Shown one piece after another: positions 15,043 to 23,965 of a stretch of DNA of 64,000 bases (position 1 is the first letter of the stretch; every line of letters starts with the position of its first letter). Both the position numbers and the translations under genes were made by a program. The notes under the pieces are model-generated. The model was not told where the DNA came from. It made no database searches and saw only the letters and a program-made list of their open reading frames with translations. The DNA comes from IMCC45349 sp047219225 (GTDB lineage: Bacteria; Bacteroidota; Bacteroidia; Flavobacteriales; Flavobacteriaceae): NCBI RefSeq assembly GCF_047219225.1, contig NZ_CP178208.1, positions 2,294,001-2,358,000 on the forward strand, given 5' to 3'.

Positions 15043-16182
15043 TTAGTTACAAATAGATTTATAGTCTTTGTTTTCAGGGGATTCTGAAAACTCTTTAAGC
15101 AACGTTGTGTCTATGTTAATATTTTCAGGAATCATTCGTAATCGGTAACGACCTTCACCAATAAAGGTAAATAAATCGCGCCTTTCTAATTGTTGCGATG
15201 TTTCTAACTGAAGAATATCGTTAATGTTATCTATAATTCTAGATAGATAAGTTTGGTTTTTAATTTCGCCACCTAAATTTACCGAAATACTTTGTTGATC
15301 GCTATCAGCATATTTACGTCTAATAGCAAACTTCAATAGGTTTTTGTATTGTGTGGTTTTAGACCCAAAATCAATAGTTTGGTCAAAAACTTCTTTGGTA
15401 GGAATACTAATTTTCACCAAACTCCAATCCAAAAATGAGATGCTCATTTCGTTAGGTTTTGGCATATTAGCTAATCTTATTACCCAAGTAGTTGCTAATA
15501 CTAAGAAGATTGCTATTAACGATGTTTTAGCGATAATTTTGATAAAGTTATGAGTAAAATCATCGGTAAAACTCATGAATACTTCAGGGAGTTGTGATGT
15601 AAACATTAAAGCAATCACCATTCCCGAAATAAAACCAACAATTTTTAAACCTCGATAAGCAAACGTCCTATAAAAGGAAATTGCCATCAAGTAGCATAAA
15701 AACCCTGAAAGTACTAAGTCTGGAATTCCACTAATTTTTATAGCATTAATCACATTATTATTTCCTAATGTTTTAGAAAGTATATAGGTGACTATAGAAG
15801 TGATTACAATTAAAACAAGAATAACATTAATGTTTTTCTTGTTATTGTAAATAAATTTTGGGGCATAATAAAAGTAAAACAAAGCCAATAGTAAAAACAT
15901 ATTATTGACTATAGAAAAGAGGTAAACACCTAATTGATAAGCTTGGGTTTCGGCAAAAGAAAAAGCATTTCCAGCATAAGCCCAACATCCAGATAGTACC
16001 CAAATAAACATGGCAAAGCTTAGATATAGTAAGCCTTTGTCTACACGTTTTTGATTGTCGTTTTCTTCTAAGATTTGCTTAAAACGCTTTCTAATATTGT
16101 ACCAAATAGCTATAAGTAGCGTAGCTCCAATAAACGACACGAATATGTGTGAAAGTATATAAAACCTAGCTACTTCTGTCAT
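15043..16182 (-). CDS. Seven-span membrane protein with cytoplasmic C-terminal domain, unknown
   Basis: A 379-aa protein: about seven hydrophobic segments within residues 5-245, then a 135-residue soluble domain (SISFLDWSLVKISIPTKEVF onwards). The topology resembles bacterial 7TM sensors, but the C-terminal part has no kinase, GGDEF or HTH signature I recognise. It starts 4 bp after the ACMS decarboxylase stop and is the last gene of the kynurenine operon, so a transport, sensing or regulatory role in that pathway is plausible. That is inference from position only. Confidence 0.65.
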   Translation of the reverse strand: MTEVARFYILSHIFVSFIGATLLIAIWYNIRKRFKQILEENDNQKRVDKGLLYLSFAMFIWVLSGCWAYAGNAFSFAETQAYQLGVYLFSIVNNMFLLLALFYFYYAPKFIYNNKKNINVILVLIVITSIVTYILSKTLGNNNVINAIKISGIPDLVLSGFLCYLMAISFYRTFAYRGLKIVGFISGMVIALMFTSQLPEVFMSFTDDFTHNFIKIIAKTSLIAIFLVLATTWVIRLANMPKPNEMSISFLDWSLVKISIPTKEVFDQTIDFGSKTTQYKNLLKFAIRRKYADSDQQSISVNLGGEIKNQTYLSRIIDNINDILQLETSQQLERRDLFTFIGEGRYRLRMIPENINIDTTLLKEFSESPENKDYKSICN

Positions 16183-16186
16183 AAAA

Positions 16187-17269
16187 CTATTGAAGTATTT
16201 TATTTATTAAATCTTGCTTTGCAGCATTATCGTCACCAAATAACCATTGTAGTACATTATCTTCCCACATTTTGTCTTTTTCGTTTTCAGTTATAATGTC
16301 ACGCTCTATAGCAAGGTCTAAAATTTTCCCAGGATAAGAAGATTGTCTGTCACTTTCCATTTCACCAAGAGGATAAGGATCATCTAGACCAATAAGTACT
16401 TGTTTTGAAGATTGATTTTTAACCAATAATTCTAAAGAACCTGTATCATGTACTAAGGTATCGAAAAATATGTTTTTATGCCCAACTGCTTTTCGTGGGT
16501 GACTTTGACCTTCAAATAAATCTGGACGACCATCAAACCCTTGAATACGTCTTCCAAGGTTCATTTGTGCTAGTTGTCCACCATGAGCAAAACAAATACG
16601 CATATTTGGATATTTTTCGTAGTAACCATTAAGCGTTAAGAAATGGTAAGCATCAGCACATTGTGCTAGCATCCAAATTAAATGAAAGCGCCATGATGTA
16701 TTTTGTAATTTGATGAATTTTTCACCATCATATGGATGAATTTCTATTGCTAAATTGTATTTGTTTGCTAACTCAAAGATAGGTTCGTTCTCTTCATCAA
16801 AAATACAACGCCAAGTACCAATAGTATCCATATAGTGCGTTGGTAAACACAATAAGCGCATGCCTAATTCTTCAACACAACGCTCAATTTCCCAACAAGC
16901 ACCACGTACAAATCCAGGATGCACTACAAATCCACATGTAAACTTTGAAGGATTGTCTTGCTGTACCTTTGCATTAAAATCATTTTGAAAACGTAAGGCT
17001 TGCTTCATTTCTTCTAGGCGTAAACCATTTCCATAGAGTTGAGATAGGTTTAAAACGACTGCATGGTCAATATTGAAACGTTCCATCCATTCCAGTTTTT
17101 CGTTTAAGAAAAAACTAGAGTCGGTTACAGGACGTCTCCAATCTTTTTGAAGCATGAATTTTTTGTCTTCATCTACCCAAAAAATACCCTTATCTTTCAT
17201 GAATTGAGGAATCTCGTTTGGATAAGGTAGTAGGTGAGAGTGACCGTTTATTCTAAGTTTACGTTTCAT
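16187..17269 (-). CDS. 2-amino-3-carboxymuconate 6-semialdehyde decarboxylase (ACMSD)
   Basis: Amidohydrolase-fold zinc decarboxylase. It converts ACMS, the ring-cleavage product of 3-hydroxyanthranilate, to 2-aminomuconate semialdehyde and so diverts carbon away from quinolinate and NAD. Metal ligands visible: HSH (residues 10-12), IEIHPYD in the middle, FAHGG, and the Asp of GLDDPYPLGE. At 360 aa it is slightly longer than the usual 330-340. Starts 9 bp after the dioxygenase gene that makes its substrate. Confidence 0.93.
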   Translation of the reverse strand: MKRKLRINGHSHLLPYPNEIPQFMKDKGIFWVDEDKKFMLQKDWRRPVTDSSFFLNEKLEWMERFNIDHAVVLNLSQLYGNGLRLEEMKQALRFQNDFNAKVQQDNPSKFTCGFVVHPGFVRGACWEIERCVEELGMRLLCLPTHYMDTIGTWRCIFDEENEPIFELANKYNLAIEIHPYDGEKFIKLQNTSWRFHLIWMLAQCADAYHFLTLNGYYEKYPNMRICFAHGGQLAQMNLGRRIQGFDGRPDLFEGQSHPRKAVGHKNIFFDTLVHDTGSLELLVKNQSSKQVLIGLDDPYPLGEMESDRQSSYPGKILDLAIERDIITENEKDKMWEDNVLQWLFGDDNAAKQDLINKILQ

Positions 17270-17278
17270 AGGTTTTTG

Positions 17279-17803
17279 TTAGGCTTTTTGAGGTGCTTCC
17301 ATTTTTGTACCACAATTATCACAAGTTGTTTTTTTCTTACTGCTATAGAACTTGTCAAAAATTGCTGGCATATCAGTTTCTATGTTGTCTAATTTAAATT
17401 TCTTACGATACAGTTGCGTATTGCAGTTTTCACAGTACCATTCTAAAGCATCTTTCATTTTTTTAGAACGTGGATATTCAATTACTAACCCAACTGTATT
17501 TGCACCTCTTTGAGGCGAGTGCGGTACTTTTGGAGGTAATAAATAAATGTCTCCTTCTTTAATTTCGATATCTTTTGGAGTATCTCCATCCATAATTTTT
17601 AAAACCATATCGCCTTCAATTTGGTAGAAAAATTCAGGTGTTTCATTGTAATGGTAATCTTTACGGTTATTTGGTCCACCAACAACCATGACAATAAAAT
17701 CGCCATCTTGCCATACACATTTATTACCAACAGGTGGTTTTAATAAATGTCTGTTTTCATCTATCCAAGCTTTAAAATTTAAAGGAGAAACTAATTTACT
17801 CAT
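17279..17803 (-). CDS. 3-hydroxyanthranilate 3,4-dioxygenase
   Basis: Cupin-fold non-haem iron extradiol dioxygenase that opens 3-hydroxyanthranilate to ACMS. Iron ligands by alignment with the family are H51, E57 and H95 (DYHYNETPEFF and KVPHSPQR). The bacterial rubredoxin-like second metal site is intact: C124-x-x-C127 and C161-x-x-C164. 174 aa, the usual bacterial length. Cytoplasmic; in the operon directly before ACMSD. Confidence 0.95.
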   Translation of the reverse strand: MSKLVSPLNFKAWIDENRHLLKPPVGNKCVWQDGDFIVMVVGGPNNRKDYHYNETPEFFYQIEGDMVLKIMDGDTPKDIEIKEGDIYLLPPKVPHSPQRGANTVGLVIEYPRSKKMKDALEWYCENCNTQLYRKKFKLDNIETDMPAIFDKFYSSKKKTTCDNCGTKMEAPQKA

Positions 17804-17838
17804 CGTTTTATATGTTTTTAAATTGGTTGTGTTTAAAG

Positions 17839-18621
17839 TTACAAAGATTTTGTGCGACCACCATCAACAGGAAGGTTAATTCCGTTAATATAAGCTGCGC
17901 GTTCACTTGCTAAAAATGTAATTGCATCGGCAGTTTCTTCTGGTTTAGCAAAGCGTTTTGCTGGTACAGCATTCATCATAGCTTGACTAGCCTCATCTAC
18001 TGTAACGCCAGTTTTAGATGATTTGTTTTTAATAATCTCGCTCAAACGTTCTGTCCCAGTTGCACCTGGAAGTACATTATTAACTGTAATTCCAAAAGCA
18101 CCAAGTTCATTAGCTAAGGTTTTACTCCAATTTGCAACTGCCCCTCTAATAGTGTTACTAACACCTAGACCATCTAAAGGTTGTTTTACAGAGGTTGAAA
18201 TTACGTTAATAATACGACCATAATTTTCAGTTTTCATAAAAGGAACCACTGCTTGAGCTAATACATGGTTACATTTTAAATGTTGGGTAAATGCACTTTG
18301 AAATTCATCTAATCCAGCTGCAAAAACAGGACCTCCTTTTGGACCTCCTGTATTATTCACTAGCACATGAAATCCATGGTTGTTTGTAATGTAATCACTT
18401 ACTTTTTTGCTTAATTCTTCAGGGTTAGAAAAATCTGCAACTATGTAATCGTGATTTCTTTGTTGTGGCAATTCAGCTAAAACTGCTTTTAGTTTATCTT
18501 CATTTCTAGCAATTAAAGTTACTGTAGTACCTTCGGCTGCTAAAGCCATTGCTGTTGCTTTTCCTATGCCTGCAGTACTACCACAGACTAAAGCGTATTT
18601 ATTGTTTAATTCTAAGTTCAT
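17839..18621 (-). CDS. Short-chain dehydrogenase/reductase in kynurenine operon
   Basis: Rossmann-fold SDR of about 260 aa. The cofactor loop GSTAGIGKATA is near residues 11-21, NTGG follows at the usual place (shifted from NNAG), the catalytic Ser is in NVISTSVKQP, and the C-terminal INGINLPVDGG is typical. The active-site YxxxK is not canonical: the region after the Ser reads GVSNTIRGAVANWSK, in which the Tyr is absent and the expected Lys position is Arg, so activity may be altered. I chose ATG 18621, five bases after the aldehyde dehydrogenase stop. The reaction in the pathway is unassigned. Confidence 0.8.
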   Translation of the reverse strand: MNLELNNKYALVCGSTAGIGKATAMALAAEGTTVTLIARNEDKLKAVLAELPQQRNHDYIVADFSNPEELSKKVSDYITNNHGFHVLVNNTGGPKGGPVFAAGLDEFQSAFTQHLKCNHVLAQAVVPFMKTENYGRIINVISTSVKQPLDGLGVSNTIRGAVANWSKTLANELGAFGITVNNVLPGATGTERLSEIIKNKSSKTGVTVDEASQAMMNAVPAKRFAKPEETADAITFLASERAAYINGINLPVDGGRTKSL

Positions 18622-18626
18622 TTTTA

Positions 18627-20066
18627 TTAATATTTTATACACACATTCTTAGGTTCAGTAAAAAAGCGTAAGGCTTCAAAACCACCTTCACGACCAACAC
18701 CAGAATCTTTTACACCTCCAAAAGGAGTTCTTAAATCACGCATTAACCATGTATTTACCCAAACAATTCCTGCTTGTAATTCTTTAGTCATACGCATTGT
18801 ACGTTTTAAGTCGTTTGTCCAAATTGTTGCTGATAAACCATAGTTTACTTTGTTTGCCATAGCTAATACTTCTTCTTCAGTTTCAAAAGGCATAATCGTA
18901 ACTACTGGACCAAAAATTTCTTCTTGATTCACTCGGCATTCATCTGTAGAAACTTCAATTATGGTTGGCTCCATGTAATAACCGTTTTCGTGTCCTTCAA
19001 TAGTTAATTTATGGCCTCCATAAAGAACTTTTCCACCTTCTTCTTTAGCAATTTCTACATAATTCAGTACTTTCTCAAGATGAGGTTTAGAAACTAAGGC
19101 TCCAATTTTGGTTTCTTCAGCCATTGGATGTCCTACTTTTTGGTTTTTAATAACGTTTACAAAATCGGTTTTAAATTGCTCGTATATTGATTTTTCTACG
19201 AAAATGCGACTGCCACATAAACATATTTGTCCTTGATTTCCGAAAGAAGAACGAATAGTGGTAGTAAGCATATCTTCATAATCGCAATCTGCGAAAATGA
19301 TATTTGGATTTTTACCTCCAAGCTCTAACGATAACTTTTTAAACATTGGTGCAGCAACTCTAGCAATATGTGCTCCTGTTGTAGTACCTCCAGTAAATGA
19401 AATGGCTTTAATATCTGAATGCTCTACAATGGCTTGTCCTGTGGAACCGCCTAATCCATGTACAATGTTTAATACACCATTTGGTAAACCTGCTTTGGTA
19501 CAAATTTCGCCTAAAAGATAAGCGGTCATTGGAGTAACTTCACTAGGTTTAGCCACTACACAATTTCCTGCTGCTATTGCAGGTGCGATTTTCCAAGAAA
19601 ATAAGTAGAGTGGAAGGTTCCATGGTGAAATACAACCTACAACTCCAATGGGTTGACGTAAGGTGTAATTAACAGCATTTAGCCCAACAGATTCGTGACT
19701 CTCGCTTGCAAATTGTGTGATAGCATTTGCGAAAAATCTAAAGTTGCTAGACGCTCTTGGAATATCAACAGCCTTAGCTAGCCATAATGGCTTTCCATTG
19801 TCTTTAGATTCTGCTTCGGCAAGACGCTCTAAATTGGCTTCAATCAATTCTGAAATACGAAGCATAATTCTGCTACGTTCTTCAATTGGTGTTTGCGACC
19901 ATTGCTTAAAAGCAGATTTAGCAGCTTTATATGCAGCTTCTACATCGTCTTTAGATGAGTTTGGAATTTGTCCATAGATTTCTCCATTTGAAGGGTTGTA
20001 GTTATCAATCCATTCATTACTAATTGGATTAGTGTATTGACCGTTTATGTAGTTTTGTATGTTCAT
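18627..20066 (-). CDS. 2-aminomuconate 6-semialdehyde dehydrogenase (ALDH family)
   Basis: NAD-dependent aldehyde dehydrogenase of the ALDH8/AmnC type. Visible are SPWNLPLYLFSWKIAPA, the Rossmann signature SFTGGTTTG, the general base in LELGGKNPN and the catalytic Cys in FGNQGQICLCGSR, plus IFGPVVT near the end. Context assigns the substrate: it follows ACMSD in the pathway and oxidises 2-aminomuconate semialdehyde to 2-aminomuconate. ATG 20066 was chosen (protein MNIQNYINGQ), which fits family length better than the ATG at 20084 that overlaps the upstream gene. Confidence 0.9.
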   Translation of the reverse strand: MNIQNYINGQYTNPISNEWIDNYNPSNGEIYGQIPNSSKDDVEAAYKAAKSAFKQWSQTPIEERSRIMLRISELIEANLERLAEAESKDNGKPLWLAKAVDIPRASSNFRFFANAITQFASESHESVGLNAVNYTLRQPIGVVGCISPWNLPLYLFSWKIAPAIAAGNCVVAKPSEVTPMTAYLLGEICTKAGLPNGVLNIVHGLGGSTGQAIVEHSDIKAISFTGGTTTGAHIARVAAPMFKKLSLELGGKNPNIIFADCDYEDMLTTTIRSSFGNQGQICLCGSRIFVEKSIYEQFKTDFVNVIKNQKVGHPMAEETKIGALVSKPHLEKVLNYVEIAKEEGGKVLYGGHKLTIEGHENGYYMEPTIIEVSTDECRVNQEEIFGPVVTIMPFETEEEVLAMANKVNYGLSATIWTNDLKRTMRMTKELQAGIVWVNTWLMRDLRTPFGGVKDSGVGREGGFEALRFFTEPKNVCIKY

Positions 20067-20076
20067 TTTTATGTCT

Positions 20077-20769
20077 TTAAACAACTTGCTTTTTTTCTAA
20101 CCAGCCCATTGGTATTTCTTTGTTGCAAAATTCAAGGTGGATTACACGTCTATCATGTTCAGATGTTGATTTGTCTGAAGCATGTAATAAAAGCGGTTGC
20201 ATAAGCATGATGGCACCTTTTTCAACTTTACATAGTTCTTCTTTCAAATCACTTCTTTTAAAATTTTCGTCAATTCTAATGAACCCATTTTTATGTGATC
20301 CTTTAATTATTTTTAAAGCACCATTTGTTTCATCTGTATTATCTAGATGTAATCTGAAAGTTATAGTGTTTTCTAATACATCTTGAGGAGGGATTACACC
20401 TAATTGACCGTCTTTGTTTGTCCATTTAGTAAATCCATCAACCGAAACTTTTTTTAAAGCACTTATGCTAATGTCTTGATGATAATTTACAAACCAATTT
20501 GACATTTTTGGTTTGTTAAAATAAATAGCTTTACTTAAGAAATAACTACTGTCACAAATTGATTGGTAAAGTTTATTAAAATTATAATTATTAAAAATCA
20601 CATCTTTAATCTTAGGCGTTTTGTTTATGAGTTGCCTTTTTGCGTAGCTTTTATCAGAATCACCAATTAATTCCAGTAATTGTTCGATTTCATTAGAACT
20701 AAAAATTGGTTTGGTAATTGAAAAGCCATTTTCAAATAAATTTTCTTTATGTGATTTTAAAGAATTCAT
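20077..20769 (-). CDS. PhyH-family Fe(II)/2-oxoglutarate dioxygenase
   Basis: A 230-aa phytanoyl-CoA dioxygenase-like enzyme. The iron facial triad is visible as H-x-D in NYHQD and the distal His in LLLHASD, with the 2-oxoglutarate Arg in HDRRVIH. A family-typical ETNGALKIIKGSHKNG lies between. The start ATG overlaps the upstream RidA stop by one base, so it is translationally coupled inside the kynurenine operon. Hydroxylation of a pathway intermediate is possible, but no classical step of kynurenine breakdown needs such an enzyme. Confidence 0.85.
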   Translation of the reverse strand: MNSLKSHKENLFENGFSITKPIFSSNEIEQLLELIGDSDKSYAKRQLINKTPKIKDVIFNNYNFNKLYQSICDSSYFLSKAIYFNKPKMSNWFVNYHQDISISALKKVSVDGFTKWTNKDGQLGVIPPQDVLENTITFRLHLDNTDETNGALKIIKGSHKNGFIRIDENFKRSDLKEELCKVEKGAIMLMQPLLLHASDKSTSEHDRRVIHLEFCNKEIPMGWLEKKQVV

Positions 20770-21170
20770 TATTTTTTATAAGCAGTTACTTTTATTTCCA
20801 CTACCAAATCTGGATGTGGTAATTGGTGTACAGCTACTGTTGTACGAGTTGGTCCAGTTGCTTTATCAAAAAACTCAGCATATGCTTTATTGTAGCCTGC
20901 AAAGTCATTCATGTTTACTAGAAATGATGACACATCCACCACATCTTTTAACGATGCGCCTACTTTTTGAAGATTAGCATCAATATTTTTTAAGACTTCG
21001 CGAGTTTGCGTTTCAGCACATAATTTTTTTGTACCCATTTCATCAATAATCTCTACACCAGCAATCGAGTTGTCTGGTCTTCTAGAACTTGTTCCTGAAA
21101 CGAAAATGAAATCACCTACTACTTTTACATGTGGATAGGCGCCTCTTGGTGTTACTTTTTTTTCTTCCAT
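20769..21170 (-). CDS. RidA/YjgF-family 2-aminomuconate deaminase
   Basis: A 133-aa protein of the RidA fold, in the subgroup that contains Pseudomonas 2-aminomuconate deaminases (NbaF/AmnD). Features: FVSGTSSRRPDN, TREVLKNIDANLQKVGASLKDVV, FFDKATGPTRTTVAVHQLPHPDLVVEI. The Arg of PTRT, which contacts substrate carboxylate in RidA proteins, is present. By context it hydrolyses 2-aminomuconate to 2-oxohex-3-enedioate and ammonia. Lies 6 bp after kmo and is coupled to the next gene. Confidence 0.88.
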   Translation of the reverse strand: MEEKKVTPRGAYPHVKVVGDFIFVSGTSSRRPDNSIAGVEIIDEMGTKKLCAETQTREVLKNIDANLQKVGASLKDVVDVSSFLVNMNDFAGYNKAYAEFFDKATGPTRTTVAVHQLPHPDLVVEIKVTAYKK

Positions 21171-21176
21171 AATATA

Positions 21177-22583
21177 TTAATGATGCATTGTTTTAGCAAC
21201 CATATCATCATCTAAGATGTCGTTAGTTTTTTCTTGTACTTTTTTTAGTAAATCGTTTAAATCGCCTTCTAAATCTATTTCATTATCAGCAATCATGTTT
21301 AAAATAGCTTTGTCTTGTGCTCGACCTTTGGTCATAGCTTCATGGTAACCAATATTTTCATTGAAAGTAACCATTGAGTATTTTGAGAAATAGTCATTTG
21401 GGAAATGTTTTTCCAAATCCATTTCTAATTTTCGTTTTTGCTTAAAAATTGGGTTTGCTACATGATCACGCATTTCGTAATAGTTCTCTTCAGCCAAATC
21501 ACCAATAGCATCTGCATTAGCTTTTCTTACTTTTTCGTAAGTTTTAAAAATGATTTTCCAATCGCCTTCATGTTGATCTATAATGCCATCAAGTACAGCT
21601 ACATCTTCAAAAGAAGCATTCATACCTTGACCATAAAAAGGAACCACAGCATGTGCTGCATCTCCCATTATAAGTGTATTGCCTTTGTAATGCCAAGGTG
21701 AACATTTTATAGTTCCTAAAGCACCTGTTGGGTTATTAGCAAATTCTTCCGCAATATTTGGAATTAATGCCAACGCATCTGGAAATTGCTTTTGGAAAAA
21801 GTCTTTTATTTTTTCTTCAGAATCTAAACCTTTAAAGTTATACGCACCTTCTTCGTGTCCTAAGAATAGTGTTACTGTAAAACTACCATCTAAATTGGCT
21901 AATGCGATTAGCATATATTGACCACGAGGCCAAATATGTAAATAATCTTTACTTATTAGGTGATTGCCTTCAGGTGAAGCAGGAATTTCTAATTCTTTAT
22001 AACCATGTGTTAAGAAGTTTTGAGAGAAACTAAATAAGAATTTGCGTTGTAGGAAATAGCTTTTTCTCAATTCTGAACCAGCACCATCAGTTCCAAAAAT
22101 AACATCTGCCGTGACTGTAAAGTCTTCATTAGTAAGGGTGTTTCTAAAGTGTGCTGTATTGGTGTCTAAATCTACATTTGTACAATCATTATTAAAATGA
22201 ATAGTGAGGTTATCAAACTTATCGGCTTCTGTTAAAAGCATGCCATTTAAATCACCTCTAGAGATAGAATTGATGTATTCGCCATCACGTCCAGAATAAT
22301 TTGAAGCAAATGTATTACCTTCAATGTCATGTATTAAACGACCAATCATAGGAATACAAATATCTCTAGCTTTATCTTCAACGCCTGCTAAACGCAATGC
22401 TTTAAAACCTCTATCTGATAAAGCAAGATTGATTGATTTTCCTGCCGAAATATCGGTAACACGTAAATCTGGTCTACTTTCGTAAACATTTACTGTGTAA
22501 CCACGTTGTGCTAAACGTAAGGCTAAAAGTGAACCGCATAATCCTGCGCCAATTATTAGTATATTGTCTTTTTTAGTACTCAT
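21177..22583 (-). CDS. kmo: Kynurenine 3-monooxygenase
   Basis: FAD- and NADPH-dependent hydroxylase making 3-hydroxykynurenine. The dinucleotide loop GAGLCGSLLALRLAQRG starts at residue 12; the second FAD motif GDAAHAVVPFYGQGMNASFED is near 310. The 468-aa length includes a C-terminal part that in this family can be membrane-associated. Its ATG lies inside the end of kynureninase (11-bp overlap at 22573-22583), so the two are translationally coupled. Confidence 0.95.
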   Translation of the reverse strand: MSTKKDNILIIGAGLCGSLLALRLAQRGYTVNVYESRPDLRVTDISAGKSINLALSDRGFKALRLAGVEDKARDICIPMIGRLIHDIEGNTFASNYSGRDGEYINSISRGDLNGMLLTEADKFDNLTIHFNNDCTNVDLDTNTAHFRNTLTNEDFTVTADVIFGTDGAGSELRKSYFLQRKFLFSFSQNFLTHGYKELEIPASPEGNHLISKDYLHIWPRGQYMLIALANLDGSFTVTLFLGHEEGAYNFKGLDSEEKIKDFFQKQFPDALALIPNIAEEFANNPTGALGTIKCSPWHYKGNTLIMGDAAHAVVPFYGQGMNASFEDVAVLDGIIDQHEGDWKIIFKTYEKVRKANADAIGDLAEENYYEMRDHVANPIFKQKRKLEMDLEKHFPNDYFSKYSMVTFNENIGYHEAMTKGRAQDKAILNMIADNEIDLEGDLNDLLKKVQEKTNDILDDDMVAKTMHH

Positions 22584-23841
22584 CTAAAATGTCTTTTAAT
22601 TTTTCAACCATTCTGTATACATCTTCAAATGTATTGTACATAGGAACAGGTGCACAACGAATTACATCTGGCTCTCTCCAGTCTGTAATAATGTGTGCAT
22701 CAGTTAATTTTTGATGTAAACTTTTATCTGCATCTTTTACTTGAATAGATAACTGACAACCACGTTCTTTTGGATTGGTTGGTGTAATGATTCTTATTTT
22801 ATCGTTATTTAACTGATTTAATAGAAATTCAAAATAACCAGTTAATTCTTCTGATTTTTCACATAAAGCATCCATTCCTACTTCATTAAACATATCTAAA
22901 GATGCTTTAATTGCTGCCATAGATAAAATAGGAGGATTACTTAATTGCCATCCTTCTGCTCCAGGCATTACATCAAGTGGTTGACGCATATTAAATCGTG
23001 TAGATTTATTGTGTGACCACCATCCAGCAAAACGTTTTAAATCTTTATTATGTGCGTGTTTTTCATGTACAAATAAACCTCCCAAACTTCCTGGTCCTGA
23101 GTTTAAGTATTTGTATGTACACCAAGCTGCAAAGTCAACTCCAGAAGCATGAAGTTCTGGTTTTATATTTCCTGCACCATGTGCTAAATCGATACCAACC
23201 ATACAATTTTTAGCATGACCTAGTTCTGCAATTCGTTTTAAATCTAAGTATTGTCCTGTGTAATAATTAACACCTCCAATTAAAAGTAAAGCGATTTCAT
23301 CACCTTGCTCTTCTAAAATAGTTTCAAGGTCTTCTATGTTTAGAAGTTCTTCACCAACTCTAGGTTTCCATTCTATAAGTCCTTCGTTGGCATCAAAACC
23401 ATGAAACTCTAATTGTGTTTGAACAGCATATCTATCAGATGGAAAGGCATCACTTTCTATAACAATTTTATATTTTGTTTTTGTTGGTTGGTAAAACGAT
23501 ACCATTAGTAAATGCAGGTTCGTTGTAAGTGTATTCATTACAACTACTTCCAAGGGTTTTGCTCCAACAATTTTAGCCATAGATTCGGTTAGGAATTCAT
23601 GGTATGGCATCCAAGGGTTTTTAGCTTCAAAATGTCCTTCTACACCAAAATTTGCCCAATCATCCAACTCTTGTTGAATGTATTGTTGTGTTGCTTTTGG
23701 TTGTAATCCTAAAGAGTTACCAGTAAAATATAACCAGTCGTTACCATTTGCGTCTTTAGGTATGTGGAACTGTTTTCTGTAATTTGATAATGGATCTTGT
23801 TGATCTTTTTGTTGTGCGTAATCTAGTGTTGCTTTGTGCAT
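22573..23841 (-). CDS. kynU: Kynureninase
   Basis: PLP-dependent hydrolase that releases alanine from kynurenine or 3-hydroxykynurenine. The PLP lysine is in WCTYKYLNSGPGSLGG; YFTGNSLGLQP near the N-terminus and the Asp of GIDLAHGAGN also match the family. 422 aa, normal. First gene of a nine-gene minus-strand operon that runs to 15043; its promoter and operator lie in the 124-bp gap shared with the divergent IclR regulator. Confidence 0.95.
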   Translation of the reverse strand: MHKATLDYAQQKDQQDPLSNYRKQFHIPKDANGNDWLYFTGNSLGLQPKATQQYIQQELDDWANFGVEGHFEAKNPWMPYHEFLTESMAKIVGAKPLEVVVMNTLTTNLHLLMVSFYQPTKTKYKIVIESDAFPSDRYAVQTQLEFHGFDANEGLIEWKPRVGEELLNIEDLETILEEQGDEIALLLIGGVNYYTGQYLDLKRIAELGHAKNCMVGIDLAHGAGNIKPELHASGVDFAAWCTYKYLNSGPGSLGGLFVHEKHAHNKDLKRFAGWWSHNKSTRFNMRQPLDVMPGAEGWQLSNPPILSMAAIKASLDMFNEVGMDALCEKSEELTGYFEFLLNQLNNDKIRIITPTNPKERGCQLSIQVKDADKSLHQKLTDAHIITDWREPDVIRCAPVPMYNTFEDVYRMVEKLKDILDEY

Positions 23842-23899
23842 TTTTAACCTTAAAAAACTGAAAAAATATTAAATTGTTTCATTATGTGAAACGCTGTTT

Positions 23900-23907
23900 C
23901 AAATTTA
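23900..23907 (-). promoter_or_regulatory. -7 element TAAATTTG of the kynurenine operon
   Basis: Minus-strand TAAATTTG followed by AAACAG, 58 bp before the kynU ATG. Its last two bases lie within the TGAAAC-GCT-GTTTCA palindrome, so a bound repressor would cover the start of transcription. Confidence 0.65.
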
Positions 23908-23912
23908 AGTAT

Positions 23913-23920
23913 TATTTTTG
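23913..23920 (+). promoter_or_regulatory. -7 element TATTTTTG of the IclR-type gene
   Basis: Plus-strand TATTTTTG followed by AAACA, 45 bp before the ATG. It mirrors the kynU element (both read TAnnTTTGAAACA), which suggests matched control of the two divergent promoters. A 9-bp inverted repeat ATCATATAG / CTATATGAT (23925-23950) follows in the leader. Confidence 0.55.
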
Positions 23921-23965
23921 AAACATCATATAGAAATTATACTATATGATTCTTAAAAATGAAAT

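Larger units (their letters stand above)
23876..23924. promoter_or_regulatory. IclR-type operator array between kynU and regulator
   Basis: Perfect palindrome TGAAAC-GCT-GTTTCA at 23887-23901, with further half-sites GTTTCA at 23876-23881 and TGAAAC at 23919-23924. The geometry equals the known IclR-family KdgR box (GAAAC-3-GTTTC). The palindrome overlaps the kynU -7 element; the 23919 half-site overlaps the regulator -7 element. Binding by the adjacent IclR protein is inference. Confidence 0.7.
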
